A stretch of DNA of 64,000 nt from Nitrospinota bacterium (GCA_022562795.1 JADFOP010000003.1:1-64000); one strand, 5' to 3'; numbered from the stretch's first letter, positions 53,076 to 62,488 are shown. The notes: generated by a model not told the origin, from the sequence alone. Numbers and translations are program-made.

Positions 53076-53990
53076 GTGCAACGCGTTGTCTCTTTGATTG
53101 CCAGCAGCACCGAAATCGTATGTGCCCTCGGCTTGGAAGACCGCTTGGTGGGCCGCTCCCACGAGTGCGACTTTCCCGAATCTGTCGCCCTCCTTCCGGT
53201 CTGCACCGAGCCCAAGTTCAACGTGGACGGCACCAGCTATGAGATCGACCAGCGGGTCAAAGCAATTCTGCAAGAAGCGCTGTCCGTCTACCGAGTCCAC
53301 GCCGATACGCTGAAGCAGCTCAAGCCCGATCTCATTCTCACTCAATCCCAATGCGAGGTCTGTGCGGTTACCCTTAAGGATGTGGAGGAGGCCGTTAGCG
53401 AATGGCTTGACGCTCGCCCCCAAATTGTTTCTTTGGAGCCGAACGGCCTCTCTGACGTTTGGGCGAGTATAGCTCGGGTGGCCGAGGCGCTTGGGGCCTC
53501 CGAGCGGGGTGGCGAGCTGGTTGGTCGCCTGCAGGACCGGATGTCTGCCATAACAAAGCAAGCTCAAGCGGCGCCGTCCAGGCCGACCGTCGCATGTATT
53601 GAATGGATTGAGCCGCTAATGGCATGCGGCAACTGGGTGCCGGAGATGGTGGAGATGGCCTGGGGCGAGAATCTCTTTGGCGAGTCCGGCAAACATTCTC
53701 CATGGATGACCTTGGAGGAGTTTTGCAGGGAGGACCCGGAGGTCGTTGTGGTTATGCCGTGCGGCTACGACATCGCCGAGACTCGGGAAAACATGCCCGC
53801 ATTGACGAATAAGCCGGAGTGGCCGAGCCTTCAGGCGGTAAGAGACGGGAGGGTCTACCTACTCGACGGCAATCAGTATTTCAACCGACCGGGGCCGCGC
53901 CTGGTCGAGTCCCTGGAAATTCTCGCCGAGGTGTTGCACCCAGGCCTCTTTCAGTTCGGGCACGAGGGAAAAGGCTGGGAGTTGCTCTGA
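53076..53990 (+). CDS. BtuF-like cobalamin/iron-complex binding protein without signal peptide
   Basis: This 304-residue protein belongs to the class III periplasmic-binding-protein family that includes BtuF (RVVSLIASSTEIVCALGLED, LKPDLILTQSQCEVC, WPSLQAVRDGRVYLLDGNQ). There is no signal peptide or lipobox, so it may be cytoplasmic, or exported by another route. GTG 53076 follows AGGGGA. No BtuCD transporter genes are adjacent. Such orphan proteins are described as cobalamin-binding in annotations, but the ligand is uncertain. Confidence 0.75.
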   Translation: MQRVVSLIASSTEIVCALGLEDRLVGRSHECDFPESVALLPVCTEPKFNVDGTSYEIDQRVKAILQEALSVYRVHADTLKQLKPDLILTQSQCEVCAVTLKDVEEAVSEWLDARPQIVSLEPNGLSDVWASIARVAEALGASERGGELVGRLQDRMSAITKQAQAAPSRPTVACIEWIEPLMACGNWVPEMVEMAWGENLFGESGKHSPWMTLEEFCREDPEVVVVMPCGYDIAETRENMPALTNKPEWPSLQAVRDGRVYLLDGNQYFNRPGPRLVESLEILAEVLHPGLFQFGHEGKGWELL

Positions 53991-54003
53991 GCGCCAGCCC
54001 CCC

Positions 54004-54032
54004 TTGACTTCCCCTCCGCCGGTTGCTAGATT
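54004..54032 (+). promoter_or_regulatory. Putative sigma70 promoter of deoxynucleoside kinase gene
   Basis: TTGACT (54004-54009) and TAGATT (54027-54032) have a 17-nt spacer. They lie 36 nt upstream of the ATG at 54069. Confidence 0.5.
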
Positions 54033-54068
54033 ATGTAATTCCAAGTACCAGCGAGAACTGGAGATTGG

Positions 54069-54710
54069 ATGGCGACTCGTGCCCGCTACCTGGCGATCGA
54101 GGGCCCCATCGGAGTGGGAAAAACCTCCCTCGCCACCCGGCTGGCCGAACGCCTGGGCGGTAGGCTGGTTCTGGAGCGGGTTGAGGCGAACCCATTTCTC
54201 GCCGATTTCTACCGCGACCGAGAGCGCCTCGCCTTTCAGACCCAGATCTTCTTTTTGCTGAACCGCTACCGGCAGCAGGAAGAGCTGGCCCAGCACGAGC
54301 TCTTTGACAGAGTCACCGTTGCGGACTATCTTTTTATTAAGGACCGCATTTTCGCATCGCTGACGTTGGACGAAGCGGAGTTCGCACTCTACACCGAAAT
54401 ATTCAACCTTCTGCAGGGGAAGCTCCCTCGGCCAGACTTGGCTGTCTTCCTGCAGGCCTCCACAGAGGTCTTGATGGAGCGCATTGCCCAGCGGGGGGTC
54501 GTTTACGAGAGGAACTTCGATCAGGATTATTTAGAGCGCCTCGTGAGGGCGTACAACCACTACTTCTTTCATTACCGGGCCACGCCGTTGCTCGTGGTCA
54601 ACACGAACGAAGTCGATTATGTCAATAAACAGGAGGATTTCGAAAGGCTCGTTAAAAAGATAGAGACCCACGAAATGGGGACTGCCTACTTCGTACCGCT
54701 TGGATCCTGA
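54069..54710 (+). CDS. Deoxynucleoside kinase
   Basis: This 213-residue dGK/dAK-type kinase phosphorylates deoxynucleosides in nucleotide salvage. The P-loop is EGPIGVGKTSLA, the DRx motif FDRVTVADYLF, and a LID region RGVVYERNFD. Length is typical. It lies upstream of panBCD but a terminator separates them. The substrate preference (purine or pyrimidine deoxynucleoside) cannot be read from sequence. In some bacteria a kinase of this type neighbours folK/panB genes, suggesting an ancient gene-order link. Confidence 0.85.
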   Translation: MATRARYLAIEGPIGVGKTSLATRLAERLGGRLVLERVEANPFLADFYRDRERLAFQTQIFFLLNRYRQQEELAQHELFDRVTVADYLFIKDRIFASLTLDEAEFALYTEIFNLLQGKLPRPDLAVFLQASTEVLMERIAQRGVVYERNFDQDYLERLVRAYNHYFFHYRATPLLVVNTNEVDYVNKQEDFERLVKKIETHEMGTAYFVPLGS

Positions 54711-54861
54711 GAGAGGGACCGAGACGGAAGCCCCGAGGTTACGGGCCCTTAAGGAGCGTCGAGAGGCCGTCGGGAGGGTTATTTCCTCTAAGGAGGAGAA
54801 GCCCAGCCCGCTAAAGGCGGCCGGCCCGACGACGAAGGGCTCCGAAGACTCAACAAAGGGA
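54711..54861 (+). other. Untranslated leader candidate upstream of panB
   Basis: The space between the kinase stop and the terminator holds several short self-complementary segments, for example CCCG-AGGTTA-CGGG and CCTC-TAAG-GAGG. An open frame crosses it but looks non-coding. It may be a structured leader or attenuator for panBCD; no known riboswitch consensus was recognised. Confidence 0.3.
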
Positions 54862-54891
54862 AACCTTCCGGCTCGACCGGAAGGTTTTTTT
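54862..54891 (+). terminator. Rho-independent terminator upstream of panB
   Basis: AACCTTCCGG-CTCGA-CCGGAAGGTT is a perfect 10-bp stem that runs into a T tract (seven T's in total). It ends 39 nt before panB. It ends kinase transcripts or serves in attenuation of panBCD. Confidence 0.85.
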
Positions 54892-54929
54892 GTTGCGTCC
54901 GCCCACCCCGGAGGCGAAGGGAGGAGGAT

Positions 54930-55739
54930 ATGACCGAACGGAAGAAAGTGACCGTCCCACGGGTGGTGGCCAAGAAGGCCGCTGGCGAGAAAATAACGAT
55001 GGTGACGGCTTACGATTACCCTGCGGCCCGACTGGTCGACCGAGCCGGGGTCGACATTATTCTCGTCGGCGACAGCCTGGGTATGGTGGTGCTCGGCTAC
55101 GAGGACACTACCAAAGTGACCATGGACGAGATGCTTCACCACAGCCGGGCCGTGGCCCGGGCCCGCCCTCGGGCCCTAGTGGTGGGGGATATGCCGTTCG
55201 GCACCTTCCAGGCCTCGGCCGATGACGCCGTTAGAAACGCCGTTCGCTTCGTTCAAGAAGGGGGCGCCGAGGCCGTCAAGCTCGAGGGGGGCCAGGCCGT
55301 GGCGTCCGCAGCAGCCAGTATCGTCGCCGCCGGCATCCCCGTCATGGGCCACATCGGGCTCACCCCACAGAGCATTCATGCCTTGGGAGGCTACCGCGTC
55401 CAAGGTCGCACGAGCGAGGCCGAAAGCCGGCTGCTCCGCGACGCCGCCTCCCTAGAGGCCGCCGGGGTATTCGCCGTGGTGCTCGAAGGCATGCCTTTGA
55501 AGCTCGGCCGCCGCATCACCGAAGCGCTCCGGGTTCCCACAATAGGCATCGGAGCAGGGCCTCACTGCGACGGCCAGGTGCTCGTACTACATGACTTGCT
55601 GGGCTTCTTCGACGGCTTCGCCCCGAAATTCGCAAAGGCTTACGCCGATCTCAATACGGTCATCGTTGAGGCGGTCGAGCGCTTCCGCGCCGAGGTGGAG
55701 GCCGGCGCCTTTCCAGACCGCGAGCACAGCTACGAGTGA
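54930..55739 (+). CDS. panB: Ketopantoate hydroxymethyltransferase
   Basis: This 269-residue PanB adds a hydroxymethyl group to 2-ketoisovalerate using methylene-THF, the first committed step of pantothenate synthesis. Motifs are MVTAYDYPAARLVDRAG, LVGDSLGMVVLGYEDT, AVKLEGG and GHIGLTPQS. Strong GGAGGAGG precedes ATG 54930. It overlaps panC by 4 nt and begins a panBCD operon. Confidence 0.96.
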   Translation: MTERKKVTVPRVVAKKAAGEKITMVTAYDYPAARLVDRAGVDIILVGDSLGMVVLGYEDTTKVTMDEMLHHSRAVARARPRALVVGDMPFGTFQASADDAVRNAVRFVQEGGAEAVKLEGGQAVASAAASIVAAGIPVMGHIGLTPQSIHALGGYRVQGRTSEAESRLLRDAASLEAAGVFAVVLEGMPLKLGRRITEALRVPTIGIGAGPHCDGQVLVLHDLLGFFDGFAPKFAKAYADLNTVIVEAVERFRAEVEAGAFPDREHSYE

Positions 55740-56614
55740 GGGCAACAGAGGTGAGTGTGGAGATTATCGAGACGGTTCGCGCCATGCAGGCCCGCTCTGA
55801 GGAGTGGCGGGCGGCGGGGGAGACCGTCGCCCTGGTTCCCACCATGGGGGCCTTTCACGAGGCCCACCTAAATCTCATGCGGGAGGGTAGACGCCGGGCC
55901 GACCGGCTAGTTGTGAGCCTATTCGTAAACCCCACCCAGTTCGGCCCGGGTGAGGACTACGAGGCCTATCCACGGAATCTTGAAGCGGATCTTAAGGCCA
56001 CTGAGGACATCGGGCTTGACGTCCTCTATCACCCCACCGCCGAAGAGATGTACCCGGAAGGCTACGCCTCTTACGTTGAGGTCGAGGGCCTGACCGACAC
56101 TCTTTGCGGGCCGAGCCGGCCGGGCCATTTTCGGGGAGTCGTGACCGTCGTGATCAAGCTCTTCACCGCGGTAAAGCCTCATGTGGCCATCTTCGGCGAA
56201 AAGGACTTCCAGCAGCTTGCTGTGATACGCCGCATGGTGGCCGATCTTCACTTAGAGATCGAGATTGTCGGGATGCCCATCGTCCGGGAGGCCGACGGGC
56301 TGGCCATGAGCAGCCGCAACCTCTACCTCTCGGCCGAGGAGCGTCGGACGGCCTTGGGTTTGAGCAGCTCCCTGGTCATCGCCCGACAGATGATTCTCGA
56401 CGGCGAGAGAGATGTCCAGACGATTGAGGAAAAGCTCCGCTCTCACATAGAAGCGGCTGGGCCGTGCACGATCGATTACGTGGCCGTGGCAGACCAAGAG
56501 ACCATGGCCCTCAAAGAGACAATTGACGGCCCGCTCCTTATAGCGCTGGCCGTCAGGGTGGGCCCCGCCCGCCTCATCGACAATACGGTCATTGAACCAC
56601 CGGCCTCATCATAG
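55736..56614 (+). CDS. panC: Pantothenate synthetase
   Basis: This PanC of about 292 residues joins pantoate and beta-alanine with ATP. Motifs are PTMGAFHEAHLNLMREG (the nucleotide-binding HxxH, HEGH in most relatives, HEAH here), FVNPTQFGPGEDYEAYPR, GEKDFQQLAVIRRMV and GLAMSSRNLYLS. The GTG at 55736 overlaps the panB stop (GTGA); later GTG codons at 55751 and 55757 are alternatives. It is the second gene of panBCD. Confidence 0.95.
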   Translation: MRATEVSVEIIETVRAMQARSEEWRAAGETVALVPTMGAFHEAHLNLMREGRRRADRLVVSLFVNPTQFGPGEDYEAYPRNLEADLKATEDIGLDVLYHPTAEEMYPEGYASYVEVEGLTDTLCGPSRPGHFRGVVTVVIKLFTAVKPHVAIFGEKDFQQLAVIRRMVADLHLEIEIVGMPIVREADGLAMSSRNLYLSAEERRTALGLSSSLVIARQMILDGERDVQTIEEKLRSHIEAAGPCTIDYVAVADQETMALKETIDGPLLIALAVRVGPARLIDNTVIEPPASS

Positions 56615-56634
56615 GAAAGAGGGAGAGGGAGACT

Positions 56635-56994
56635 ATGCGACTGATGCTATCGTCCAAGCTTCACCGGGCCGTCGTTACCGACTCAAACGTCGACTACGAG
56701 GGCTCGATCACCATTGATGCCGCGCTTATGGCCTCTGTGGACATCCTGCCGTACCAGCAGGTGGAGGTCTACAACATCATCAACGGAGACCGCTTCACCA
56801 CGTACGCCATCGAGGGCACGGCCAGCAGCGGCACTATCTGCATCAACGGGGCCGCCGCCCACCGGGCGAAGGTCGGCGACCGGATCATCATCTGCGCCTA
56901 CCGGCCCGTTAGGGACGAAGACGCCCACGCCATCGCTCCTAAGGTCGTCGTCCTCGATGAGGCCAACCGGCCTCGGAAGGCTGTTGTGGCATAG
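56635..56994 (+). CDS. panD: Aspartate 1-decarboxylase
   Basis: This 119-residue PanD makes beta-alanine from aspartate. The precursor self-cleaves at Gly23-Ser24 (DYEGSITID) to give a pyruvoyl group. The catalytic Lys region SSKLHRA and the TYAIEG and GAAAH segments are present. Length fits the family. It ends the panBCD operon, so the whole pantothenate branch downstream of ketoisovalerate, except panE, is together here. Confidence 0.95.
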   Translation: MRLMLSSKLHRAVVTDSNVDYEGSITIDAALMASVDILPYQQVEVYNIINGDRFTTYAIEGTASSGTICINGAAAHRAKVGDRIIICAYRPVRDEDAHAIAPKVVVLDEANRPRKAVVA

Positions 56995-57001
56995 CCTTTC
57001 G

Positions 57002-57031
57002 TTGACAGACCCGCTGTCTGTCGGGTACCAT
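57002..57031 (+). promoter_or_regulatory. Promoter with embedded palindrome
   Basis: TTGACA (57002-57007) and TACCAT (57026-57031) have an 18-nt spacer. Inside is the inverted repeat GACAGAC-N5-GTCTGTC (57004-57022), placed where a repressor would block RNA polymerase. It precedes the 118-residue gene at 57055. Confidence 0.5.
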
Positions 57032-57054
57032 CACCCCAGACTAAGGGAGGACCG

Positions 57055-57411
57055 ATGCGCATCGGCGCACTGGTCGAGTACACCGTCTACGGGGTCTTGT
57101 GGCTTCTTTGGAAGGGAGGCACGTGGCTCGGCCTGACCGACGACGGCTTGGCCTTTGGCCCCGGCACCCCCATGGTGATGCCCGATGAGTTCGCCCCGGT
57201 CGTGCCAGCGCCGCCGCCAGAGGCAACTCGGGCAGTGGCCGGCGAACCCGATGCCCGGCCCCTCGGCTTGGTGGGCCACCGCCGCTCCAGGACACTCCAT
57301 CGCTCAACCTGCCGCCACGCCCCCCCACCGGAGCTTGCCCAGCCCTTCGCAGAGAGGTCCTCGGCCGAGGCCGCCGGATTCCGCCATTGTAAGGTCTGCA
57401 CCCCCGATTGA
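57055..57411 (+). CDS. Small membrane-anchored protein with Ada-like zinc motif
   Basis: This 118-residue protein has an N-terminal hydrophobic segment (YTVYGVLWLLWKGGTWLGL), a Pro-rich spacer and a C-terminal Cys/His module. The module (VGHRRSRTLHRSTCRH, GFRHCKVC) resembles the Ada-type zinc-binding domain found in nucleases and competence-like proteins. GGGAGG precedes ATG 57055. The next gene follows within 8 nt, so it starts the TPR/ExbBD series. Function unknown. Confidence 0.65.
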   Translation: MRIGALVEYTVYGVLWLLWKGGTWLGLTDDGLAFGPGTPMVMPDEFAPVVPAPPPEATRAVAGEPDARPLGLVGHRRSRTLHRSTCRHAPPPELAQPFAERSSAEAAGFRHCKVCTPD

Positions 57412-57418
57412 AGGCCCC

Positions 57419-59458
57419 TTGCTCCTTCAGCGTATTGCCACCCCCGTCCTGGCTCTCCTCCTCTTGGTTACCCCGGCCTGGGGATCGGAGAAGCCCGAGC
57501 GCATCTACATATTCGCCTTAAAAGCTTACCAAGACGGACTTTATGAGGTCTCCGCCGATGCATTCCGCGAGTATCTGGCCTCGCCGGGACCGGGGAAGCA
57601 GCAAGCCGAGGCAGGCCTATTTCTCGGCCAAGCACTATTGGCCTTGGGGCGTGATGAAGAGGGCCTCGCCGCCCTCGAGGTCGCCGCCAAGACCGACTCT
57701 AAAGCCAGCGTCGCTCCTCTGGCGCGTATGATTAGAGCCCAACGCTACCTCGACCTGGTCCGATATGGAGAGGCGGAGGCCGAATCTGGACGGTGGCTGC
57801 GCTACTTTCCCCGCCATCCTCTCCGATGGGAGGTCCGGCTCCTCAGGGGCCGAGCCCTGTCGGGGCTGAAGCGCTGGGACGAGGCGGCAGCCCTCTTCAA
57901 GGAGGTGGCCGAAGCTGAGAAAACGCCCGGTGATCTCCCGGTGGAGGCCTTATCCAGGCTCGCCGCCATTTGGACCCATCAGGGAAAGCCTGAGGAGGCG
58001 GCCGCAGCATGGGCGGCGCTCGTCGAGCGCGCCCCCGCAGACCCCCGGGCGGCCAAGGCCCTCCTCCACCTCGCGGCCCGAACGGAGCAGGCGGGCCGAT
58101 TTGACGAGGCGCTGGCCCACGTCGAGGCCCTTACCGCGACTTTTCCCGAAGCTCCCGAGGCAGGTCTGGCAAAGCTCATTCGCGCCGATAGCCTCTTCGG
58201 TCTGGGGCGATGGTCGGAGGCCGCGGACGAATACCGCGAGGCGGCTCAAGGTGAGGGCGCGGTGGCCTTCAGCCCCTCCAAATGGGAGCGGGCCGGGCTT
58301 GCCGCCTACCGGGCCGAGCGCTTTCAGGAGGCGGCGGACGCCCTGGCCAGAGCCGGCGATGGCCCCGATGGGTCTAATCTCGCTCTTCGGATCCGGTCGC
58401 TTCGTAAGGTCGGAAAGCCTGTCGAGACTTTTAAGGCGTCTACCAAGCTACTGGCCTCATATCCGCGCAGTCCGTGGGCCGCAGAGGCTCTTTGGCCGAC
58501 AATCACGCTTGCCCGAACGACCGGGCGTTGGGAAGAGGTCCGAAAGGCTGTTTCAGACTATGTGAGCGGGGCCCCGGCTGCTAAGGAGATGGAGGCCCGA
58601 TACGGGCTGGCCCACGTGGAGCTTTACGGCGGCCGACCGGGTGAGGCCGCGCGGCTCTTCGGGGCATTGGCGGAGGCCGAAGGCGGGCTGGACCGATTTA
58701 GAGATGTACGGTATAAACGGGCCGTGGCGCTCGTCGCCGCAGGCCGTCACATAACGGCCGTGGAGCTCGTAGAGGACTTGAGCGAGCAGGAGCGCGCCGC
58801 TGCAGGGTCAGAGTCGATCCTAGCATTGGAGGCCCATATACAGCGGGCTCAAGGGCACTACAGTGCAGCCGCCGACCGCTACCAATCCCTCTTGGCCCAG
58901 TGGCCCGAGGCGGGGGCGGCGGGTCGATGGCTGTTGGCTCTTGCCGAGATGGAGCAGGCCCGGGGGCGCTCGAGCGAGGCGCTCGAGGCATACGAGAAGT
59001 GGCTTGAGAGCCGCGCTGGAGACCCTGAGGCCCCTACAGTGCAGCTCGCAACTGCCCGGCTCATGGTCGCCGTAGGCCGACGCGACGATGCATGGGCGAG
59101 CCTCGAGGCGCTAGGCGCCGGCGATGATCCTGAGCTTGCCGCCCAAGCCTTCCTCCTGCAGGGGCGCATCGCCTTCGAGGAGCACGACTACGAAGCGGCG
59201 CTCAAGGCGGCCGCCAAGGCGCTGGAGGGTCTTTCGGCCGAGAGTCCAGCCCACGCCCTCGCACGCTGGCGGATGGCCCGAACCCTTGAGGAGGCCGGAC
59301 GGCCTTCCGATGCGGCAACCCACTATCGGTGGCTGGCCGAGCATGTCGAGGATGATGAGGTGCGAGAAGCGTCCGAAGAGGGCCTCACACGCGTAACCGA
59401 AGTTCGCAGAAACGCGGAAAAAGCCAAAATTAAGAAAAAGGTGGAAAAGGTTCCATGA
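57419..59458 (+). CDS. Exported TPR protein 1
   Basis: This protein of about 679 residues starts at TTG 57419 (GAAGG just upstream), 7 nt after the previous stop, followed by a Sec signal (LALLLLVTPAWGS). A longer upstream frame overlaps the preceding gene and is unlikely. The mature part is a long array of TPR-like repeats (FAEEY/EAADEYREAAQGEG style) as in CpoB/YbgF and Myxococcus gliding-type TPR proteins. It ends in a charged Lys/Glu tail and overlaps the next gene by 4 nt. It is likely a periplasmic scaffold for the ExbB/ExbD machine downstream. Confidence 0.75.
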   Translation: MLLQRIATPVLALLLLVTPAWGSEKPERIYIFALKAYQDGLYEVSADAFREYLASPGPGKQQAEAGLFLGQALLALGRDEEGLAALEVAAKTDSKASVAPLARMIRAQRYLDLVRYGEAEAESGRWLRYFPRHPLRWEVRLLRGRALSGLKRWDEAAALFKEVAEAEKTPGDLPVEALSRLAAIWTHQGKPEEAAAAWAALVERAPADPRAAKALLHLAARTEQAGRFDEALAHVEALTATFPEAPEAGLAKLIRADSLFGLGRWSEAADEYREAAQGEGAVAFSPSKWERAGLAAYRAERFQEAADALARAGDGPDGSNLALRIRSLRKVGKPVETFKASTKLLASYPRSPWAAEALWPTITLARTTGRWEEVRKAVSDYVSGAPAAKEMEARYGLAHVELYGGRPGEAARLFGALAEAEGGLDRFRDVRYKRAVALVAAGRHITAVELVEDLSEQERAAAGSESILALEAHIQRAQGHYSAAADRYQSLLAQWPEAGAAGRWLLALAEMEQARGRSSEALEAYEKWLESRAGDPEAPTVQLATARLMVAVGRRDDAWASLEALGAGDDPELAAQAFLLQGRIAFEEHDYEAALKAAAKALEGLSAESPAHALARWRMARTLEEAGRPSDAATHYRWLAEHVEDDEVREASEEGLTRVTEVRRNAEKAKIKKKVEKVP

Positions 59459-62400
59459 TGCGGTTCTGGAGAGCCGTTGCCCTAGGGGCGTTGGTCGCGC
59501 CCCTTTCGGTGGCCTGGACGGCCCCCGAGGGACGTCCTCCCATCCGTCTGCCGGAGGTCGTCATCGTCGGCCTGCCTGTTGCCGAGCCGACCGAGGCCAA
59601 AGAGCCGATTGGGTTTCCGACGACAGGGCCCGAAAGAGAGATGCCACGCGAGGTTAAAGAGCCGGTCGATGTAGCTTCCCTCCAGGAGGCGGGCCGTACG
59701 CTACCGGTCTCCCCGGCCCCGGGATGCGCCTACAGAAGCAGTGTGACCACGGCGGTGGCAAAGGTCTTCCTGAAAGACGAAGCCCAGTACAAGCTCGGCC
59801 TCTACCGCATCCAGCATGGCCAGCCCGCCGAGGCTATCGGGGCCTTTGAAAGCCTCCTCGCCAACTACCCGGCGAGCCTGTGGCGGACGGGTGCCCGATA
59901 TTGGATCGGTGAGGCCCGCCTCGCACTGGGAGATGCGGATCGGGCCATGGCTTCCTTCGAGGCGGCCGAAGCCGAGCCACCACGTCAGCGTTTGGCCGAT
60001 TACGCCATTTACGCCAGCGCATGGCTCCACGTTAGGCGTGGGGAGCACGCGCTTGCGCTGGAGAAGCTCGACCGCCTCTCCGCTCAGTACCGGACAAGCC
60101 CTGTGATGCCGGCGGCCCTTGAGCTCAGGAGCATCGCTCACGCGAATCTCGGCGAGTTTGACCTCGCATCGAAGGCCTCTCGTCATATTGCCCAAATTTA
60201 TCCCGGAAACCGCCGGGCTGCTGTAGCCCGCTTCTGGCAGGCTGAGAGCGCCTACCGGGCGGGCGCATTCGAGGAGGCCTGGGAGGCATACCAGGCCTTC
60301 CTCGCGCGCCATCCGGGACACCCGCGCTCTGCCGAGGCCCTATACGGACTCGCCTGGACGGGCTTGGCGCTGGGAGACGGCCATCGAGCCCTTGATGCCT
60401 TTATGCGCTTTGAGGAGAGATACCCAGGGCATCGGCTTCTGCCATCGGTCCGATACGGGCTGGTCCGCTCCGCTCTGGCCTCGGGCCGGCCTGATTTAGC
60501 CCGCTCGCGCCTTGCGTTGATTAAAAAAACGGCGCCCGGCCATTGGGCCACTGCGGCCCTGGCTGCCTTAGCGGACGCGGACTTCAACTCCGGGAGGCAC
60601 GAAGAAGCCCTAGCGGCCTACAGAGCAATTGCGGCCGCGGGCTCAGGCGGGCCCTACGAGCTCGTGGGGCTTCTCAGGGGCGCCGAGAGCGCCCTGGCCC
60701 TGGAGCGATACGACGAGGCCCTATCCATCTACGACACCGCGCTGCTGAGGCCCCTGGATGAGGAGGTCTACATGACGCTCCTTGTAAAACGCGGCGTGGC
60801 CCTTTACGAGAGCGCCCGCTATCGGGAGGCGGCCGTCACTTTCGGCGAGGCGGCGGATCTCGACCGTGAATCACCCGCAGGGGGGGAGGCCCGCTGGCTG
60901 CAGGCCGAAAGCCTCTACCAGGCCCGCGAGCTCGGACAGGCCAGGGCGATCTTCCGGGCTCTCGAGCCCGACGGGCCTCGCGGCGCCGAAGCCCTCTTCG
61001 GCCTGGCGTGGGTTGAGGCCGACATGGGCCATCTTAATGAGGCTCGGGCCTTGCTCGACCGTGTTGCCCTGGGGCGGCCAGACCATCCACTCGCACCAGC
61101 GGCTCGTCTCAAGGCCGCTTCACTGGTGGCTGATGCCAAGGGCTACGTCGAGGCGGCTGAGCGGCTTAAGGCCCTGCTCGTCGCCTACCCCGAAAGCGAC
61201 GAGGCCCCTCGGGCCGCATGGAGGATTGGGCTCATGCTCGCCCGGGCAGGGGAGTTTCGAAAAGCCGCAAACGCCCACGCCGCTTTCCTCGGTCGCTACC
61301 CGGACCACGACTTGGCCGACGACGCCCAGTTCGAGCTCGCCATGAATCTCTACCGAACGGACGCCTTCGGGCGGGCCCGGGTGGCTCTGAAGCGACTCAT
61401 CGGCGACTACCGCACCTCGCCCCACTTGCCCAAGGCCTTCCTCACGCTAGGGGATACCTACTACAACGAGAGTGACTACGCGTCGGCCGAGGACGCCTAT
61501 CGCCAGGTGGTGAAGCTTTATCCCACCGATGCGGCGGCCGTGGAGGCGGACTACGGCATCGTGCTGACCCATCTGAGACGGGATGCCTGGGAGGAATTCC
61601 TCACCGGGGCCGAACGATTTCTGGCCGCTCACCCCGACCATCCTCTCTCTGTGACATTGGCTTTTCAGGTGGGAGACAGCGCTGCCAGCCGCAATGAACG
61701 GGCCCAAGCCATAGGCGCCTTCGAGCGGGCGGTGAGACTGTTCCCGAAAAGCGAATTGGCCGACGATGCCCTCTTTCGCATTGGCGAGCTCACCAGGGCC
61801 GAGGGCCGAGAGAGCGAGGCCGCCGAGGTATTCGGGCGGCTGCTGTCCGAGTACCCAAAAAGCAACTTGGCCGTGGACGCCCACTTTGCCCTGGCCGAGC
61901 TCTATGAGGGGCAGCGGCGGTGGGAGGAGGCGCTGACCCACGCCCGGGGGGTTATCGCCGCTGGGGCGGGTTCAGGCAGGCTCCAGGCGGCCGCTATCAT
62001 CCAAGGACGCTCATTGGTCCACAGTAGAAAGCCCTCGGCGGCCGCGGAGGCTTTTCAGATGGCCGTCAACGCCGGGCCTGAACAACCCATAGGCCGCAGG
62101 GCGGCCCTCGAACTCGGCGACTTGCAGGTAGGCCGCAAACGCTATAGCAAGGCCCTGATCGCCTACCAGGTTGCGGCCCAGGCGGACGAGCCCTCCGTGG
62201 CCGTGCAGGGAAATTACGGAACGGCCCGCATGCTAGAAGCCACGGGCGATAGGCAAGCCGCCGTGGCGGCTTACCTTAAGGTCTTCTACCTCTACCCCAA
62301 GTTTCGAAGCTTAGGGGCTAAATCGATGCTTTCCGCCGCAGACGGGTATGCGGCCCTCGGACGTCAAGACCTCGCCCTGTCCTTGTACAAGAAGCTTCTC

Positions 62401-62484
62401 GCCGAGTACCCTAAAGAGCCGGCGGCCCAAGAGGCCAGAACAAGCCTGAAGGCGGCAGGCGAAGCCGTGGGAGAGGAGAGATAA
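59455..62484 (+). CDS. Exported giant TPR protein 2
   Basis: This 1009-residue protein begins with a short signal (AVALGALVAPLSVAWTAPEG). A Pro-rich segment to about residue 85 and roughly twenty TPR-like repeats follow (for example ASAEDAYRQVVKLYPTDAAA, QAIGAFERAVRLFPKSELAD). Its ATG overlaps the preceding TPR gene by 4 nt. The size is far above the usual CpoB, which suggests an extended periplasmic solenoid. With ExbB/ExbD/TonB genes next it probably forms part of an envelope machine; the partner is unknown. Confidence 0.8.
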   Translation: MMRFWRAVALGALVAPLSVAWTAPEGRPPIRLPEVVIVGLPVAEPTEAKEPIGFPTTGPEREMPREVKEPVDVASLQEAGRTLPVSPAPGCAYRSSVTTAVAKVFLKDEAQYKLGLYRIQHGQPAEAIGAFESLLANYPASLWRTGARYWIGEARLALGDADRAMASFEAAEAEPPRQRLADYAIYASAWLHVRRGEHALALEKLDRLSAQYRTSPVMPAALELRSIAHANLGEFDLASKASRHIAQIYPGNRRAAVARFWQAESAYRAGAFEEAWEAYQAFLARHPGHPRSAEALYGLAWTGLALGDGHRALDAFMRFEERYPGHRLLPSVRYGLVRSALASGRPDLARSRLALIKKTAPGHWATAALAALADADFNSGRHEEALAAYRAIAAAGSGGPYELVGLLRGAESALALERYDEALSIYDTALLRPLDEEVYMTLLVKRGVALYESARYREAAVTFGEAADLDRESPAGGEARWLQAESLYQARELGQARAIFRALEPDGPRGAEALFGLAWVEADMGHLNEARALLDRVALGRPDHPLAPAARLKAASLVADAKGYVEAAERLKALLVAYPESDEAPRAAWRIGLMLARAGEFRKAANAHAAFLGRYPDHDLADDAQFELAMNLYRTDAFGRARVALKRLIGDYRTSPHLPKAFLTLGDTYYNESDYASAEDAYRQVVKLYPTDAAAVEADYGIVLTHLRRDAWEEFLTGAERFLAAHPDHPLSVTLAFQVGDSAASRNERAQAIGAFERAVRLFPKSELADDALFRIGELTRAEGRESEAAEVFGRLLSEYPKSNLAVDAHFALAELYEGQRRWEEALTHARGVIAAGAGSGRLQAAAIIQGRSLVHSRKPSAAAEAFQMAVNAGPEQPIGRRAALELGDLQVGRKRYSKALIAYQVAAQADEPSVAVQGNYGTARMLEATGDRQAAVAAYLKVFYLYPKFRSLGAKSMLSAADGYAALGRQDLALSLYKKLLAEYPKEPAAQEARTSLKAAGEAVGEER

Positions 62485-62488
62485 GCTA

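Noticed and set aside
54700-54933. Plus-strand frame of 77 codons before panB
   Set aside because: It runs through a perfect terminator stem and looks like leader sequence, not a protein.
57185-57418. N-terminal extension of the first TPR protein
   Set aside because: It overlaps the 118-residue gene in another frame, is Pro/Arg-rich, and a signal peptide with a start codon begins at 57419.
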